From positions 372,001 through 436,000 of the forward strand of contig JADKHI010000001.1 of NCBI GenBank assembly GCA_016721825.1: a stretch of DNA of 64,000 nt, in the 5' to 3' direction. Position 1 is the stretch's first letter. Each line of letters begins with the position of its first letter. Positions 40,454-48,182 of this stretch are shown one piece after another. The notes under the pieces were generated by a model. The model ran no database searches, was not told the origin of the DNA, and saw nothing but the letters and a program-made list of their open reading frames with translations. Position numbers and translations under genes: made by a program. The stretch is from Flavobacteriales bacterium (GTDB taxonomy: Bacteria > Bacteroidota > Bacteroidia > Flavobacteriales_F > PHOS-HE28).

Positions 40454-41194
40454 ATGAGCGCCGAACAACCTGAGCGCGGCGCGTTACGAACAAGCCTTGC
40501 CGCACGGCGTCGCCCGGATGAACCCGTATGGTGGGACCGTGGCTTCCTGCCGCATGTGGAGAGCTCCCAACTGCTTCAGCATGTGTGCTACCGTCTGGCC
40601 GATAGCCTCCCGGAGCCGGTGGTGCAGCAGATGGAGGACGAGCTGAAGAGCCTGCCTCCTTCCCTTCGCGACCCGGAGAAAGAACGGCGCGTGAACGCCT
40701 ACCTCGATGCCGGACATGGATCTTGCGTGTTGCGCGACCCGGAGATCGCACGCTTGGTGGAACGCACCTTCCTTCATTTCCATGGCCAGCGCTACCAGAT
40801 CCATGCGTGGTGCGTGATGCCGAACCATGTGCACGTGCTCTTCCAGCCGCTGGGCACCTGGACGATGAGCAAGATCGTGGCCTCGTGGAAGTCCTTCACG
40901 GGACGAAGGATCAGCGCATTCGTTCAAACCGGGCTGGAGCCGGGTCTCGGCGGCGCCGGGCTGGAGCCCGGGGGACCCGGTGGTCGGTCCCCCGGGCTCC
41001 AGCCCGGCGCCACGCGGATCTGGCAACGCGAATACTTCGACCGGTACATCCGTGACGAAGTGCAATACGCCAACGTGGTGGACTACATCCACAACAACCC
41101 TGTGAAGGCCGGGCTGGTCGCGGAACCTCAGCAATGGGCATCCTCCTCCGCAGCGCGTTGGAAGGATGGACCGGCTTCCGGCCGGACGAAATGA
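40454..41194 (+). CDS. REP-associated (Y1/IS200-like) transposase containing an internal palindrome
   Basis: A 246-residue RAYT-type protein. The HUH motif is in CVMPNHVHVLF and the nucleophile Tyr follows in EYFDRYIRDEVQYANVVDYIHNNPVKAGLV. RAYTs move or maintain REP palindromes in single-stranded DNA. Residues about 157-186 (TGLEPGLGGAGLEPGGPGGRSPGLQPGA) are not part of the normal fold: they are encoded by a 26-bp palindrome (40952-41011) inserted in frame. More copies of the same core lie just after the gene. The start at 40454 gives a typical RAYT beginning. Whether the inserted loop leaves the enzyme active is unknown. Confidence 0.85.
   Translation: MSAEQPERGALRTSLAARRRPDEPVWWDRGFLPHVESSQLLQHVCYRLADSLPEPVVQQMEDELKSLPPSLRDPEKERRVNAYLDAGHGSCVLRDPEIARLVERTFLHFHGQRYQIHAWCVMPNHVHVLFQPLGTWTMSKIVASWKSFTGRRISAFVQTGLEPGLGGAGLEPGGPGGRSPGLQPGATRIWQREYFDRYIRDEVQYANVVDYIHNNPVKAGLVAEPQQWASSSAARWKDGPASGRTK
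40952..41011 (+). repeat. REP-like perfect palindrome within the RAYT gene
   Basis: Two perfect 26-bp arms (40952-40977 and 40986-41011) built on GGGCTGGAGCCCGGG, around an 8-base loop. A partial copy (GGGCTGGAGCCGGG) precedes it at 40931. Confidence 0.85.
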
Positions 41195-41277
41195 TCCCAT
41201 GTGAGCGCAGGGCTGCGAGATCCAGTGGTAGAGATCTTCAGGCAGGGAGAGATCACATGTGTAGCGCAAGCCTTTTT

Positions 41278-41327
41278 ACCCCGGGCTGGAGCCCGGAGGA
41301 CCCAGTGTGGGGCTGGAGCCCGGGGGA
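41278..41327 (+). repeat. two REP-like units downstream of the RAYT gene
   Basis: CCCCGGGCTGGAGCCCGG and GGGGCTGGAGCCCGGGGG lie 27 bases apart. They share the core with the palindrome inside the RAYT gene, as expected for a transposase and its REP family. Confidence 0.75.
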
Positions 41328-41362
41328 ACTGATGGCCGGAAACGAACCGTTCAAACTTTTTC

Positions 41363-41384
41363 TTTCAATACTATTTGAAACTTC
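41363..41384 (+). promoter_or_regulatory. operator 1 for the GbsR/MarR regulator (predicted)
   Basis: TTTCAATACTATTTGAAAC followed by TTC: an inverted repeat TTTCAA/TTGAAA with a 6-base spacer, 43 bases before the regulator start. It is almost the same as the site at 41951-41972. Confidence 0.6.
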
Positions 41385-41427
41385 CATTTCGAAGATCTAG
41401 CTTTGTCCCGTTCAAGCACCACGCCAC

Positions 41428-41928
41428 ATGGAACTCCACGACGCCAAGGACAAGTTCATCCAGGCTTGGGGCGCGTTCGGCAGCCAGTGGGGCATCAACC
41501 GCAGCATGGCGCAGGTGCATGCGTTGTTGCTCATCAGTCCCGAGCCACTGAGCACGGAGGATGTGATGGACCAGCTGAACATCAGCCGCGGCAATGCCAA
41601 CATGAACCTGCGGGCGCTGATCGACTGGCACCTGGTGGACCGCATCCTGAAGACCGGCGAGCGCCGCGAGTTCTTCCAGGCCGAGAAGGACGTGTGGAAG
41701 ATCGCCACGCACATCACCCGCGAACGCAAGAAGCGCGAACTGGAGCCCATGGTGAAGCTGCTCGCCGAACTGAAGCGCACCGAAGGCCAGAACGCCGAGA
41801 CCAAGGCTTTCCGCCAGATGACCCACGACCTCCACGACCTCACGAGCCGCATCGACGCCGTGCTGGAGCGCAGCACCCGCAGCGATGTCCAATGGTTCCT
41901 GAAGGCCGCATCCACCCTGCTCCGATGA
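41428..41928 (+). CDS. GbsR/MarR family transcriptional regulator
   Basis: A 166-residue winged-helix regulator: LLISPEPLSTEDVMDQLNISRGNANMNLRALIDWHLVDRILKTGERREFFQAE is the GbsR/MarR-type HTH and wing. The C-terminal helices would form a dimer interface. Two near-identical palindromes flank it, one upstream of its own start and one between it and the next gene. It therefore probably represses itself and the membrane-protein operon that follows. The inducer is unknown. Confidence 0.85.
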   Translation: MELHDAKDKFIQAWGAFGSQWGINRSMAQVHALLLISPEPLSTEDVMDQLNISRGNANMNLRALIDWHLVDRILKTGERREFFQAEKDVWKIATHITRERKKRELEPMVKLLAELKRTEGQNAETKAFRQMTHDLHDLTSRIDAVLERSTRSDVQWFLKAASTLLR

Positions 41929-41950
41929 CCACTTTTCTTTTGCTCCAATG

Positions 41951-41972
41951 TTTCAATATTTCTTGAAACTTC
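41951..41972 (+). promoter_or_regulatory. operator 2 for the GbsR/MarR regulator (predicted)
   Basis: TTTCAATATTTCTTGAAAC followed by TTC, with arms GTTTCAA (41950-41956) and TTGAAAC (41963-41969), 22 bases before the membrane-protein gene. It matches operator 1 at nearly every position. Confidence 0.6.
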
Positions 41973-41994
41973 AGCGCTGAAAGACCGCACCGCC

Positions 41995-42408
41995 ATGAAC
42001 CTCAACCTCCTCAGCTACGCCCTCTTCTTCCCCGCGATGGTGGTCGTGGCGGTGTGGACGGCGCAGGTGAGCCACCGGCACGGGCGGATCTGGATGCTCC
42101 GGATCTTCGACGGGGAGGCGGTCTTCGTGGACGCGGTGAACAACGTGCTGCTCGTAGGCTGCTATGTCGTGAACGCTGGCTACATCGCCCTGGTCATCGG
42201 CCAGTGGCAGCCCATCGATAGCGTACCGGAAATGCTCGGCGTGCTCAGCCAGCGCATCGCCGTCATCCTCTTCGCCCTCGCCTGGCTCCACTACCAGAAC
42301 ATCGCCGTGCTCCTCGTGTGGAGCCGGATCAAACACACGATCCATGCTAAGAACAGGGCGACAGAAATGATGCCCCGACCGAAACCCGACCAAAACCAAA
42401 AGCCATGA
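41995..42408 (+). CDS. integral membrane protein, first of a paralogous pair
   Basis: A 137-residue protein with about three or four membrane segments (LSYALFFPAMVVVAVWTAQV, NNVLLVGCYVVNAGYIALVI, LSQRIAVILFALAWLHY) and a polar tail. No named family recognised. It overlaps the next gene by ATGA, and the two proteins align with each other: NxL..VG.Y..N.G....I, then D S....L....I. They probably arose by tandem duplication and may form one complex. Predicted control is by the upstream GbsR/MarR protein. Confidence 0.65.
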   Translation: MNLNLLSYALFFPAMVVVAVWTAQVSHRHGRIWMLRIFDGEAVFVDAVNNVLLVGCYVVNAGYIALVIGQWQPIDSVPEMLGVLSQRIAVILFALAWLHYQNIAVLLVWSRIKHTIHAKNRATEMMPRPKPDQNQKP

Positions 42409-42815
42409 CCAACAAGATCGTCCTCGCTTACCTCGTGTACCTGCCCGTGGCCCTCGGCCTCACCCTCTACGTGGCCCGCACGCTCTTCCGCAACGCCCGC
42501 GTGTTCATGCTCGACATCTTCCGTGGCAAGGAGGACATCGCCGACAGCACCAACCGGCTCTTCGAGGTGGGCTTCTACCTCCTGAACATGGGCTTCGCGC
42601 TGAAGATCCTGCGCATCCACGACGGCAGCTACGACCCCTTGGACAGCTACCAGGAAGTGGTGGAAGTGCTCGCCGGGAAGATCGGCGGCTTCGCGATCTA
42701 CCTCGGCGTGATGCTCTTCCTCAACATGTACCTCTTCTTCCGAGGGCGGAGCAAGAGCCGTGCGAACCGCCCCCTGCCTCCCGCCGGCAACGTGATCACG
42801 GAGCCCACTTACTGA
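42405..42815 (+). CDS. integral membrane protein, second of a paralogous pair
   Basis: A 136-residue protein with segments VLAYLVYLPVALGLTLYVA, TNRLFEVGFYLLNMGFALKIL and GGFAIYLGVMLFLNMYLFF, ending in a basic tail (RGRSKSRANR). It is translationally coupled to its paralogue upstream (ATGA at 42405-42408). No family recognised. The operon context (a GbsR/MarR regulator, then an SDR-like TIGR01777 protein and a small membrane protein) suggests an envelope-related function. Confidence 0.65.
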   Translation: MTNKIVLAYLVYLPVALGLTLYVARTLFRNARVFMLDIFRGKEDIADSTNRLFEVGFYLLNMGFALKILRIHDGSYDPLDSYQEVVEVLAGKIGGFAIYLGVMLFLNMYLFFRGRSKSRANRPLPPAGNVITEPTY

Positions 42816-42828
42816 TATCCTTCACGCG

Positions 42829-42849
42829 ACTCCGGGTCGAGCCCGGAGT
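42829..42849 (+). repeat. short REP-like palindrome
   Basis: ACTCCGGG and CCCGGAGT around TCGAG. It lies directly before the TIGR01777 gene start; unrelated to the RAYT-linked core. It may be a dispersed repeat or attenuate transcription between the genes. Confidence 0.5.
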
Positions 42850-42856
42850 GACAACG

Positions 42857-43798
42857 ATGAAAAAGAACACCATCCTTCTCGCCGGCGGCACCGGCACCAT
42901 GGGTCGGATCCTCCAGGACCACTTCGTGAGGCAGGGCTTCCGTGTGGTGGTGCTGACCCGCGATCCCGCCCGCCACAAGCGCACCGGTGTCACCTTCCTG
43001 CCGTGGGACGGCCGCAACATCGGTGAATGGGCCGCGGAGCTCGAAGGCGCCACCGCCTTGATCAACCTCGCCGGCCGCAGCGTGGACTGCCGCTACAACG
43101 AACGCAACAAGGCGTTGATCCTCGACAGTCGCGTGGACGCCACGAACGTCCTGGGCCTCGCCATCGCACGTTGCACCGCCCCCCCGAAGCTGTGGATCAA
43201 CCTGAGCACGGCCACCATCTACCGGCACGCCGAGGACCGCGCGATGGACGAAGCGACCGGCGAGCTCGGCAGCGGCTTCAGCGTGAACGTGGCCAAGGCA
43301 TGGGAGAAGGCCTTCTTCGACCATCCCCGCGCTGGTGTGCGGCAGGTGGCCGTGCGCTGTGCCATGGTCTTCAGCCCGCATGGGGGAGCCTTCCCCCGCT
43401 TCACACAGCTCACGCGCTTCGGGCTGGGCGGGCACCATGGTAGCGGAACGCAATACGTGAGCTGGGTGCACGAAGCCGATGTGGCCGCCTTCTTCCAGTG
43501 GCTGATCGACACCCCCGGCGTGGACAGCGTGATCGACCTCGCCGCACCGACGCCGGTGACCTAAACGACCCTGATGTCCGCACTGCGGGCGCGCCTCAAG
43601 CCTTTCGTGCACTTCAACGTGCCCTGCTGGATGCTGCCCATCGGCGCCCTGCTGATGCGTTCGGAGACCGAACTCGTGCTGAAGAGCCGTCGCGTGGTGC
43701 CAACCCGTGCATTGGCGCTCGGCTACCGATTCCACCATTCCACCATCGCAACCGCCCTCGACGACCTGCTGCGGACGGACAGGGCACAATACCCATGA
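42857..43798 (+). CDS. TIGR01777 family NAD(P)-dependent epimerase-like protein, frameshifted
   Basis: About 313 codons. The Rossmann start is MKKNTILLAGGTGTMGRILQDHFVRQG, with the nucleotide loop GGTGTMG. The family motifs ALINLAGRSVDCRY and YVSWVHEADVAAFF are clear. The first frame stops at 43564 after APTPVT. The C-terminal DUF1731-like part (ALRARLKPFVHFNVPCWMLPIGALLMRSETELVLKSRRVVPTRALALGYRF) continues one frame over; one base near 43562 joins them. It is a cytoplasmic short-chain dehydrogenase-like enzyme of unknown substrate. I prefer ATG 42857 over GTG 42848 because it begins at the first beta strand. Confidence 0.82.
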
Positions 43799-44196
43799 CC
43801 ATGAACACCGTACAGAAGATCCTCCACTGCGACGGGCGCACCGGGCCCCTCACCTACCAACGGAACATCGCCCTGCTCGCCGTGGGCAAAGCCGCCGTTG
43901 ACCTGCTCACCCTTGCCCTGGTCCCCGGCACCGACGCCGCGCGGGAAGCCCTGTCGTGGCTGAACCCCTTCGCCTTGGTGCGACCGTGGATGGACGGCAC
44001 CATGCCCTTCAGCATCTGCCTGGGCACCTTCGCCTTTTTCGCCGGGCTCGTGTGGAACAGCGTGCACCGCGCCAGGGACACCGGCTGGAGCCACTGGCTG
44101 GGCCTGCTTACCGTCGTTCCCTTCGTGGACGTGATCGCGGCGGTTGTCCTGTCCTTCGTGCCGGCCCGGAAGCGTTCGGTCTGGGACCTGGTGTGA
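43795..44196 (+). CDS. DUF805-like small membrane protein
   Basis: A 133-residue protein with about three to four membrane helices (RNIALLAVGKAAVDLLTLALV, PFSICLGTFAFFAGLVWN, WLGLLTVVPFVDVIAAVVLSFV). The stretch NSVHRARDTGWSHWLGLL resembles the RRLHDxGxSGWW motif of DUF805 proteins. It overlaps the TIGR01777 gene by ATGA (43795-43798), so it closes the operon that starts at 41428. Function unknown. Confidence 0.6.
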   Translation: MTMNTVQKILHCDGRTGPLTYQRNIALLAVGKAAVDLLTLALVPGTDAAREALSWLNPFALVRPWMDGTMPFSICLGTFAFFAGLVWNSVHRARDTGWSHWLGLLTVVPFVDVIAAVVLSFVPARKRSVWDLV

Positions 44197-44284
44197 GCCC
44201 TCGGATGGGGGTTTCAGAGGTGGAGATGGTCTCCACAATGAACGACGACATCCATACCGTCACCCCTAACTTGGCTCCGCAACC

Positions 44285-44872
44285 ATGGAACGCTCCGTCA
44301 TCGCCCGGCTCCTGCTCTTCGGCCTGAGCCTGATCACCCTTCATGCTTCCGCGCAGGTCACACGCTTCCAAGTGCTGAAGGCGGACGAATTGGTTGGCAA
44401 CGTGATCGCCATGCGGATGCCTACGGCCACTGGAACCGTTTACACCATGACCTCCCACTGCGAGCTCGATATCATCTGGTCGCAGGTGGTGCGATCCTCG
44501 CTGCGGACCGAGTACACCGACGGGGTGCTTACCTCCTGCCACACGAGCTTTCGCGTCAACGACTCGGTACGCGATTCCAGCAGCATGATCAAAGGTGCGG
44601 ATCAGTGCTTCGTCCATCCGGACGTCGCCTTCACCTGCGAGCGCACCACCCAATGGACCACCAGCCGCATGTACTTCGAGGAACCGGTGGGCCAGCCGCT
44701 CATCTTCGTGGAAAGTGTGCTCAAGGATTGTCCGCTTGTACCGTCCGGGCCCAACCGCTATACCCTCACCTTCCCGAACCGGAACGTGAACCACTACATC
44801 TACAAGGGTGGCGTGCTGCAAGAGATCCACGTGGAGCGCACGCTCATGGACCTGGTGTTCCGCAGGGCCTGA
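44285..44872 (+). CDS. secreted protein, DUF6134-like
   Basis: A 195-residue protein with a signal peptide (IARLLLFGLSLITLHASA). The mature part is beta-rich and fits DUF6134: YTMTSHCELDIIWSQVVRSSLRTEYTDGVLTSCHTSFRVND, then TSRMYFEEPVGQPLIFVESV and RYTLTFPNRNVNHYIYKGGVLQEIHVER. This is a periplasmic or surface protein of unknown function, common in Flavobacteriales. Single gene; not clearly linked to its neighbours. Confidence 0.7.
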   Translation: MERSVIARLLLFGLSLITLHASAQVTRFQVLKADELVGNVIAMRMPTATGTVYTMTSHCELDIIWSQVVRSSLRTEYTDGVLTSCHTSFRVNDSVRDSSSMIKGADQCFVHPDVAFTCERTTQWTTSRMYFEEPVGQPLIFVESVLKDCPLVPSGPNRYTLTFPNRNVNHYIYKGGVLQEIHVERTLMDLVFRRA

Positions 44873-44943
44873 ACTGCAACCCACCGCTCCTCCCCGTTCG
44901 TCACCGTTCGTGTAAGCCGCATCGCGCAAGCGCCCAGGCCCGG

Positions 44944-44951
44944 TACTTTCG
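44944..44951 (+). promoter_or_regulatory. TACTTTCG -7-like box before the efflux operon
   Basis: TACTTTCG lies 6 bases before the ATG of the ABC ATPase gene at 44958. As with dnaE, the transcript would be nearly leaderless. Confidence 0.4.
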
Positions 44952-44957
44952 AGGCCG

Positions 44958-45662
44958 ATGATCAAGCTGACAGGTATCCGCAAAGCCTACCGCACAGGCG
45001 CCAACGTGCTGCAGGTGCTCAAGGGCATCGACCTGGAGATCGCGAAGGGCGAGCTGGTCAGCATCATGGGCACCTCGGGTTCCGGCAAGAGCACCTTGCT
45101 CAACATCATCGGGATCCTGGACACATACGACAGTGGGGAGTACCGATTGGACGACCTGGTGATCAAGGGTCAGAGCGAGACCGAGAACGCCGGCCTGCGA
45201 AGCAAGTACATCGGCTTCGTGTTCCAGAGCTTCAACCTGATCGCCTTCAAGAACGCCGTGGAGAACGTGGCCCTGCCGCTCTACTACCAGGGTGTTCCTC
45301 GAAAGAAACGCAACGACCTGGCGCTGGCCATGCTGGAGAACGTGGGGCTGAAGGAGTGGGCGAACCACATGCCCAACGAGATGAGCGGTGGCCAGAAGCA
45401 ACGCGTCGCCATCGCCCGCGCCCTCATCAGCAACCCCAAGATCATTCTGGCGGACGAACCCACCGGCGCGTTGGACAGCAAGACGAGCGAGGACGTGATG
45501 AAACTGCTGACCAGCGTGAACAAGGACCTGGGCCTGACCGTAGTGATCGTGACCCATGAACGGGGTGTCGCGGCGGCCACACAGCGTGTGATCCGACTGA
45601 AGGACGGCCTGATCGAGGACGCGTACGTGCAACCCTCAACGCTCCTCGAAGATGTTCGATAG
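44958..45662 (+). CDS. MacB/LolD-type ABC transporter ATP-binding protein
   Basis: A 234-residue ATPase with Walker A GTSGSGKST, signature MSGGQKQRVAIARAL, Walker B IILADEPTGALD and the H-loop VIVTHE. This form serves MacB-type (type VII) mechanotransmission systems. It overlaps the first permease by 11 bases; two permeases and a periplasmic adaptor follow. The set should form an envelope efflux or lipoprotein-extracting complex driven from the cytoplasm. Confidence 0.93.
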   Translation: MIKLTGIRKAYRTGANVLQVLKGIDLEIAKGELVSIMGTSGSGKSTLLNIIGILDTYDSGEYRLDDLVIKGQSETENAGLRSKYIGFVFQSFNLIAFKNAVENVALPLYYQGVPRKKRNDLALAMLENVGLKEWANHMPNEMSGGQKQRVAIARALISNPKIILADEPTGALDSKTSEDVMKLLTSVNKDLGLTVVIVTHERGVAAATQRVIRLKDGLIEDAYVQPSTLLEDVR

Positions 45663-46899
45663 AGAGAAGTGGGGCGAGATCATGCAGAGCATTGGCAAGA
45701 ACAAGCTCCGCACGGTCCTTACCGGCTTCGCTGTCTTCTGGGGCATCTTCATGCTCATCATCCTGCTGGGCGCAGGTGCCGGTCTGCGTAACGGCTTCTC
45801 GTACAACTTCAAGAACACTGCCACCAACAGCATCGAGGTCTACGGCGGTCAGACCAGCAAGCCGTGGAACGGGCTGCCTGCGAACCGCGACATCCAACTG
45901 ACGGAAGAGGATGTGGAGGCGCTGCGGAACTCCATCCCGGGCATCCAGCACATCAGCGGCAGTTACCGCGTGTGGCGTGGGAACAGTCAGTTGCAGCACG
46001 GCATGAACTACGGCAGCTACAACATCCGCGGGGTGATACCAGAGCATCAGCAGTTGCAGAAGCAGATCCTGGTGGCCGGTCGCTTCATCAATGAGGTGGA
46101 TGAGGAACAAGTGCGCAAGGTGATCCTGATCGCTGACGATGCGAGGAAGGAGCTGTTCAAGGATGAAGAGCCCCTGGACAAGTGGGTGAACGTGAACGGC
46201 GTGCCCTTCCAGGTGGTGGGCCTGTACAAGTTCGAGAACAGCGGCGAGGGCGGTATGATGCAACGCAGCCCCGTCTTCATCCCGTTGAGCGCTGCTCAAC
46301 GTGTGTTCAACGCGCAGCGCGACGTGGACGAGATCATGTTCAGCTTCAGCGACGCCAGCATCGTTGGTGCACAGATGGCCCAGGAGCGCGCCCTGCACAC
46401 CATCGCCCGGCGCCACAACTTCGACCCCACGGACGATCGGGCCATCTGGCTGCAGAACAACGTGGCCAACGTTTCCACGTTCAACAACATCTTCAACGGC
46501 ATCACCGCCTTCCTCTGGTTCGTGGGTATCGGCAGCCTGATCGCGGGCATCGTAGGCATCGGCAACATCATGCTCATTGTGGTGAAGGACCGCACCCGCG
46601 AGATCGGTGTGCGCAAAGCGCTCGGCGCCACCCCGGGCAATGTCGTTGGCCAGATCCTGATGGAAGCCATTTTCGTCACAGCACTTTTCGGTTACCTGGG
46701 CCTGGCCTTGGGCGTAGGCCTCTTGGAACTTCTGGCAAGCGCGATACCCGGCAGCGAATTCTTCCGTGACCCGACCATCGACTTCAGCGTGGCTGTGCGT
46801 TCGTTGCTGGCCCTCCTTGTTGCTGGCGCCATCGCCGGGTTCATCCCTGCGCGCCGTGCTGCAGCCATCCGTCCCATTGAAGCCCTACGCGACGAATAA
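45652..46899 (+). CDS. MacB-like ABC transporter permease 1
   Basis: A 415-residue permease. One N-terminal membrane helix (VLTGFAVFWGIFMLIILLGAGAGLRNG) precedes a MacB periplasmic core domain (about residues 50-270), then three FtsX helices with the coupling helix GIGNIMLIVVKDRTREIGVRKALGATPGNVVGQILMEAI. It is paralogous to the next gene, so the two likely form a heterodimer. The start overlaps the ATPase gene. Confidence 0.92.
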   Translation: MFDREKWGEIMQSIGKNKLRTVLTGFAVFWGIFMLIILLGAGAGLRNGFSYNFKNTATNSIEVYGGQTSKPWNGLPANRDIQLTEEDVEALRNSIPGIQHISGSYRVWRGNSQLQHGMNYGSYNIRGVIPEHQQLQKQILVAGRFINEVDEEQVRKVILIADDARKELFKDEEPLDKWVNVNGVPFQVVGLYKFENSGEGGMMQRSPVFIPLSAAQRVFNAQRDVDEIMFSFSDASIVGAQMAQERALHTIARRHNFDPTDDRAIWLQNNVANVSTFNNIFNGITAFLWFVGIGSLIAGIVGIGNIMLIVVKDRTREIGVRKALGATPGNVVGQILMEAIFVTALFGYLGLALGVGLLELLASAIPGSEFFRDPTIDFSVAVRSLLALLVAGAIAGFIPARRAAAIRPIEALRDE

Positions 46900-46902
46900 G
46901 CC

Positions 46903-48150
46903 ATGTTCGACAGCGACCGTTGGAACGAGATCATGATGACGCTGCGGAGGAACAAGCTCCGCAGCTTCCTCACCATGTTCGGCGTGGGCTGGGGCATCTT
47001 CATGCTCGTGGTGATGCTGGGCATGGGCAACGGCCTGAAGAACGCTGTGCTCGGTGGTTTCGACGGCTTCGCCACCAACAGTTGCTTCATCTGGACCATG
47101 CCCACCACCAAGCCCTACGAAGGGTTCCAGCGGGGAAGGCGCTTCAATTTCGACAACGAGGACATCCGCCTGATCCGCGACAATGTGCAGGGCATAGAGG
47201 TGTGCTCGCCACAGTTGCAACTGGGCGGCTGGCAGGGCGGCAACAACGTGAACTACAAGAGCAAGACCTCGGCCTTCTCGATCTATGGTGCCGAACCCGA
47301 GGTGCTGATGGTGGAGGCCGTCCGCATCACCAAGGGCCGTTTCCTGAACCGGCAGGATCTGCTGGAGGAGCGCAAGATCTGCGTGATCGGCAAGCAGGTG
47401 ATCGAACAGCTCTTCGGAAAAGAGGATGCCATGGGCAAGTACATCCGCATCAACGGCGTGTATTTCCAAGTGGTCGGCATCACCGAACGGAAGAGCAGCG
47501 CCGAGATGGGTGACAATCCCGACGCCAAGATCTATGTGCCTTTCACCACCTTCCAGAAGGCCTTCAACAGCCTGAACGAAGTGCATTGGTTCACCATCGT
47601 GGCCAAGCCCGGTGAGGATGTGGCCCGCATTGAGAAGGACATCAAGCGGATCATGGCGCGCAAGCACAAGGTGGACCCGACGGACGACAACGCCTTCGGC
47701 AGCTGGAACATGCAGGAGATGTACACCATGATGAGCGGCCTGTTCATCGGCATCTCGGGCCTAAGCTGGTTCGTGGGCATCCTGTCGCTGATCGCCGGTG
47801 TGATCGGCATCGGCAACATCATGCTCGTGAGCATCAAGGAGCGCACGAAAGAGATCGGCATTCGCCGCAGCATTGGAGCCACACCCGGCAACATCACCGG
47901 ACAGATCGTGCAGGAAGCGCTCACCCTCATCCTTATCGCTGGCTACTTCGGGTTGCTGGTCGGCGTGGGCGTGCTCGAACTGGTGCGTCATTTCGCCGGT
48001 GATGCCGACTTCTTCAAGAACCCGGGCGTCGACATCACCGTAGCGTTGGTGGCCTTCGCCGTACTGATCATCAGTGGGCTTCTCGCCGGATTACTTCCCG
48101 CCCGCCGGGCCCTCGCCATCAATGCCGTTGACGCACTTAGAGCAGAGTAA
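46903..48150 (+). CDS. MacB-like ABC transporter permease 2
   Basis: A 415-residue paralogue of the preceding protein with the same layout: N-terminal helix (MFGVGWGIFMLVVMLGMGNGLKN), periplasmic core, and FtsX helices with GIGNIMLVSIKERTKEIGIRRSIGATPGNITGQIVQEAL. It starts 3 bases after the first permease stops. Equal length and matching segments indicate duplication within the operon. Confidence 0.92.
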   Translation: MFDSDRWNEIMMTLRRNKLRSFLTMFGVGWGIFMLVVMLGMGNGLKNAVLGGFDGFATNSCFIWTMPTTKPYEGFQRGRRFNFDNEDIRLIRDNVQGIEVCSPQLQLGGWQGGNNVNYKSKTSAFSIYGAEPEVLMVEAVRITKGRFLNRQDLLEERKICVIGKQVIEQLFGKEDAMGKYIRINGVYFQVVGITERKSSAEMGDNPDAKIYVPFTTFQKAFNSLNEVHWFTIVAKPGEDVARIEKDIKRIMARKHKVDPTDDNAFGSWNMQEMYTMMSGLFIGISGLSWFVGILSLIAGVIGIGNIMLVSIKERTKEIGIRRSIGATPGNITGQIVQEALTLILIAGYFGLLVGVGVLELVRHFAGDADFFKNPGVDITVALVAFAVLIISGLLAGLLPARRALAINAVDALRAE

Positions 48151-48182
48151 GGGCCGGAAAACCCGCCCCAACAGACCAACCC

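Noticed and set aside
40484..41269. 261-codon antisense frame across the RAYT gene
   Set aside because: It stays open only because the palindrome reads through on both strands; the + strand frame has the HUH and Tyr motifs.
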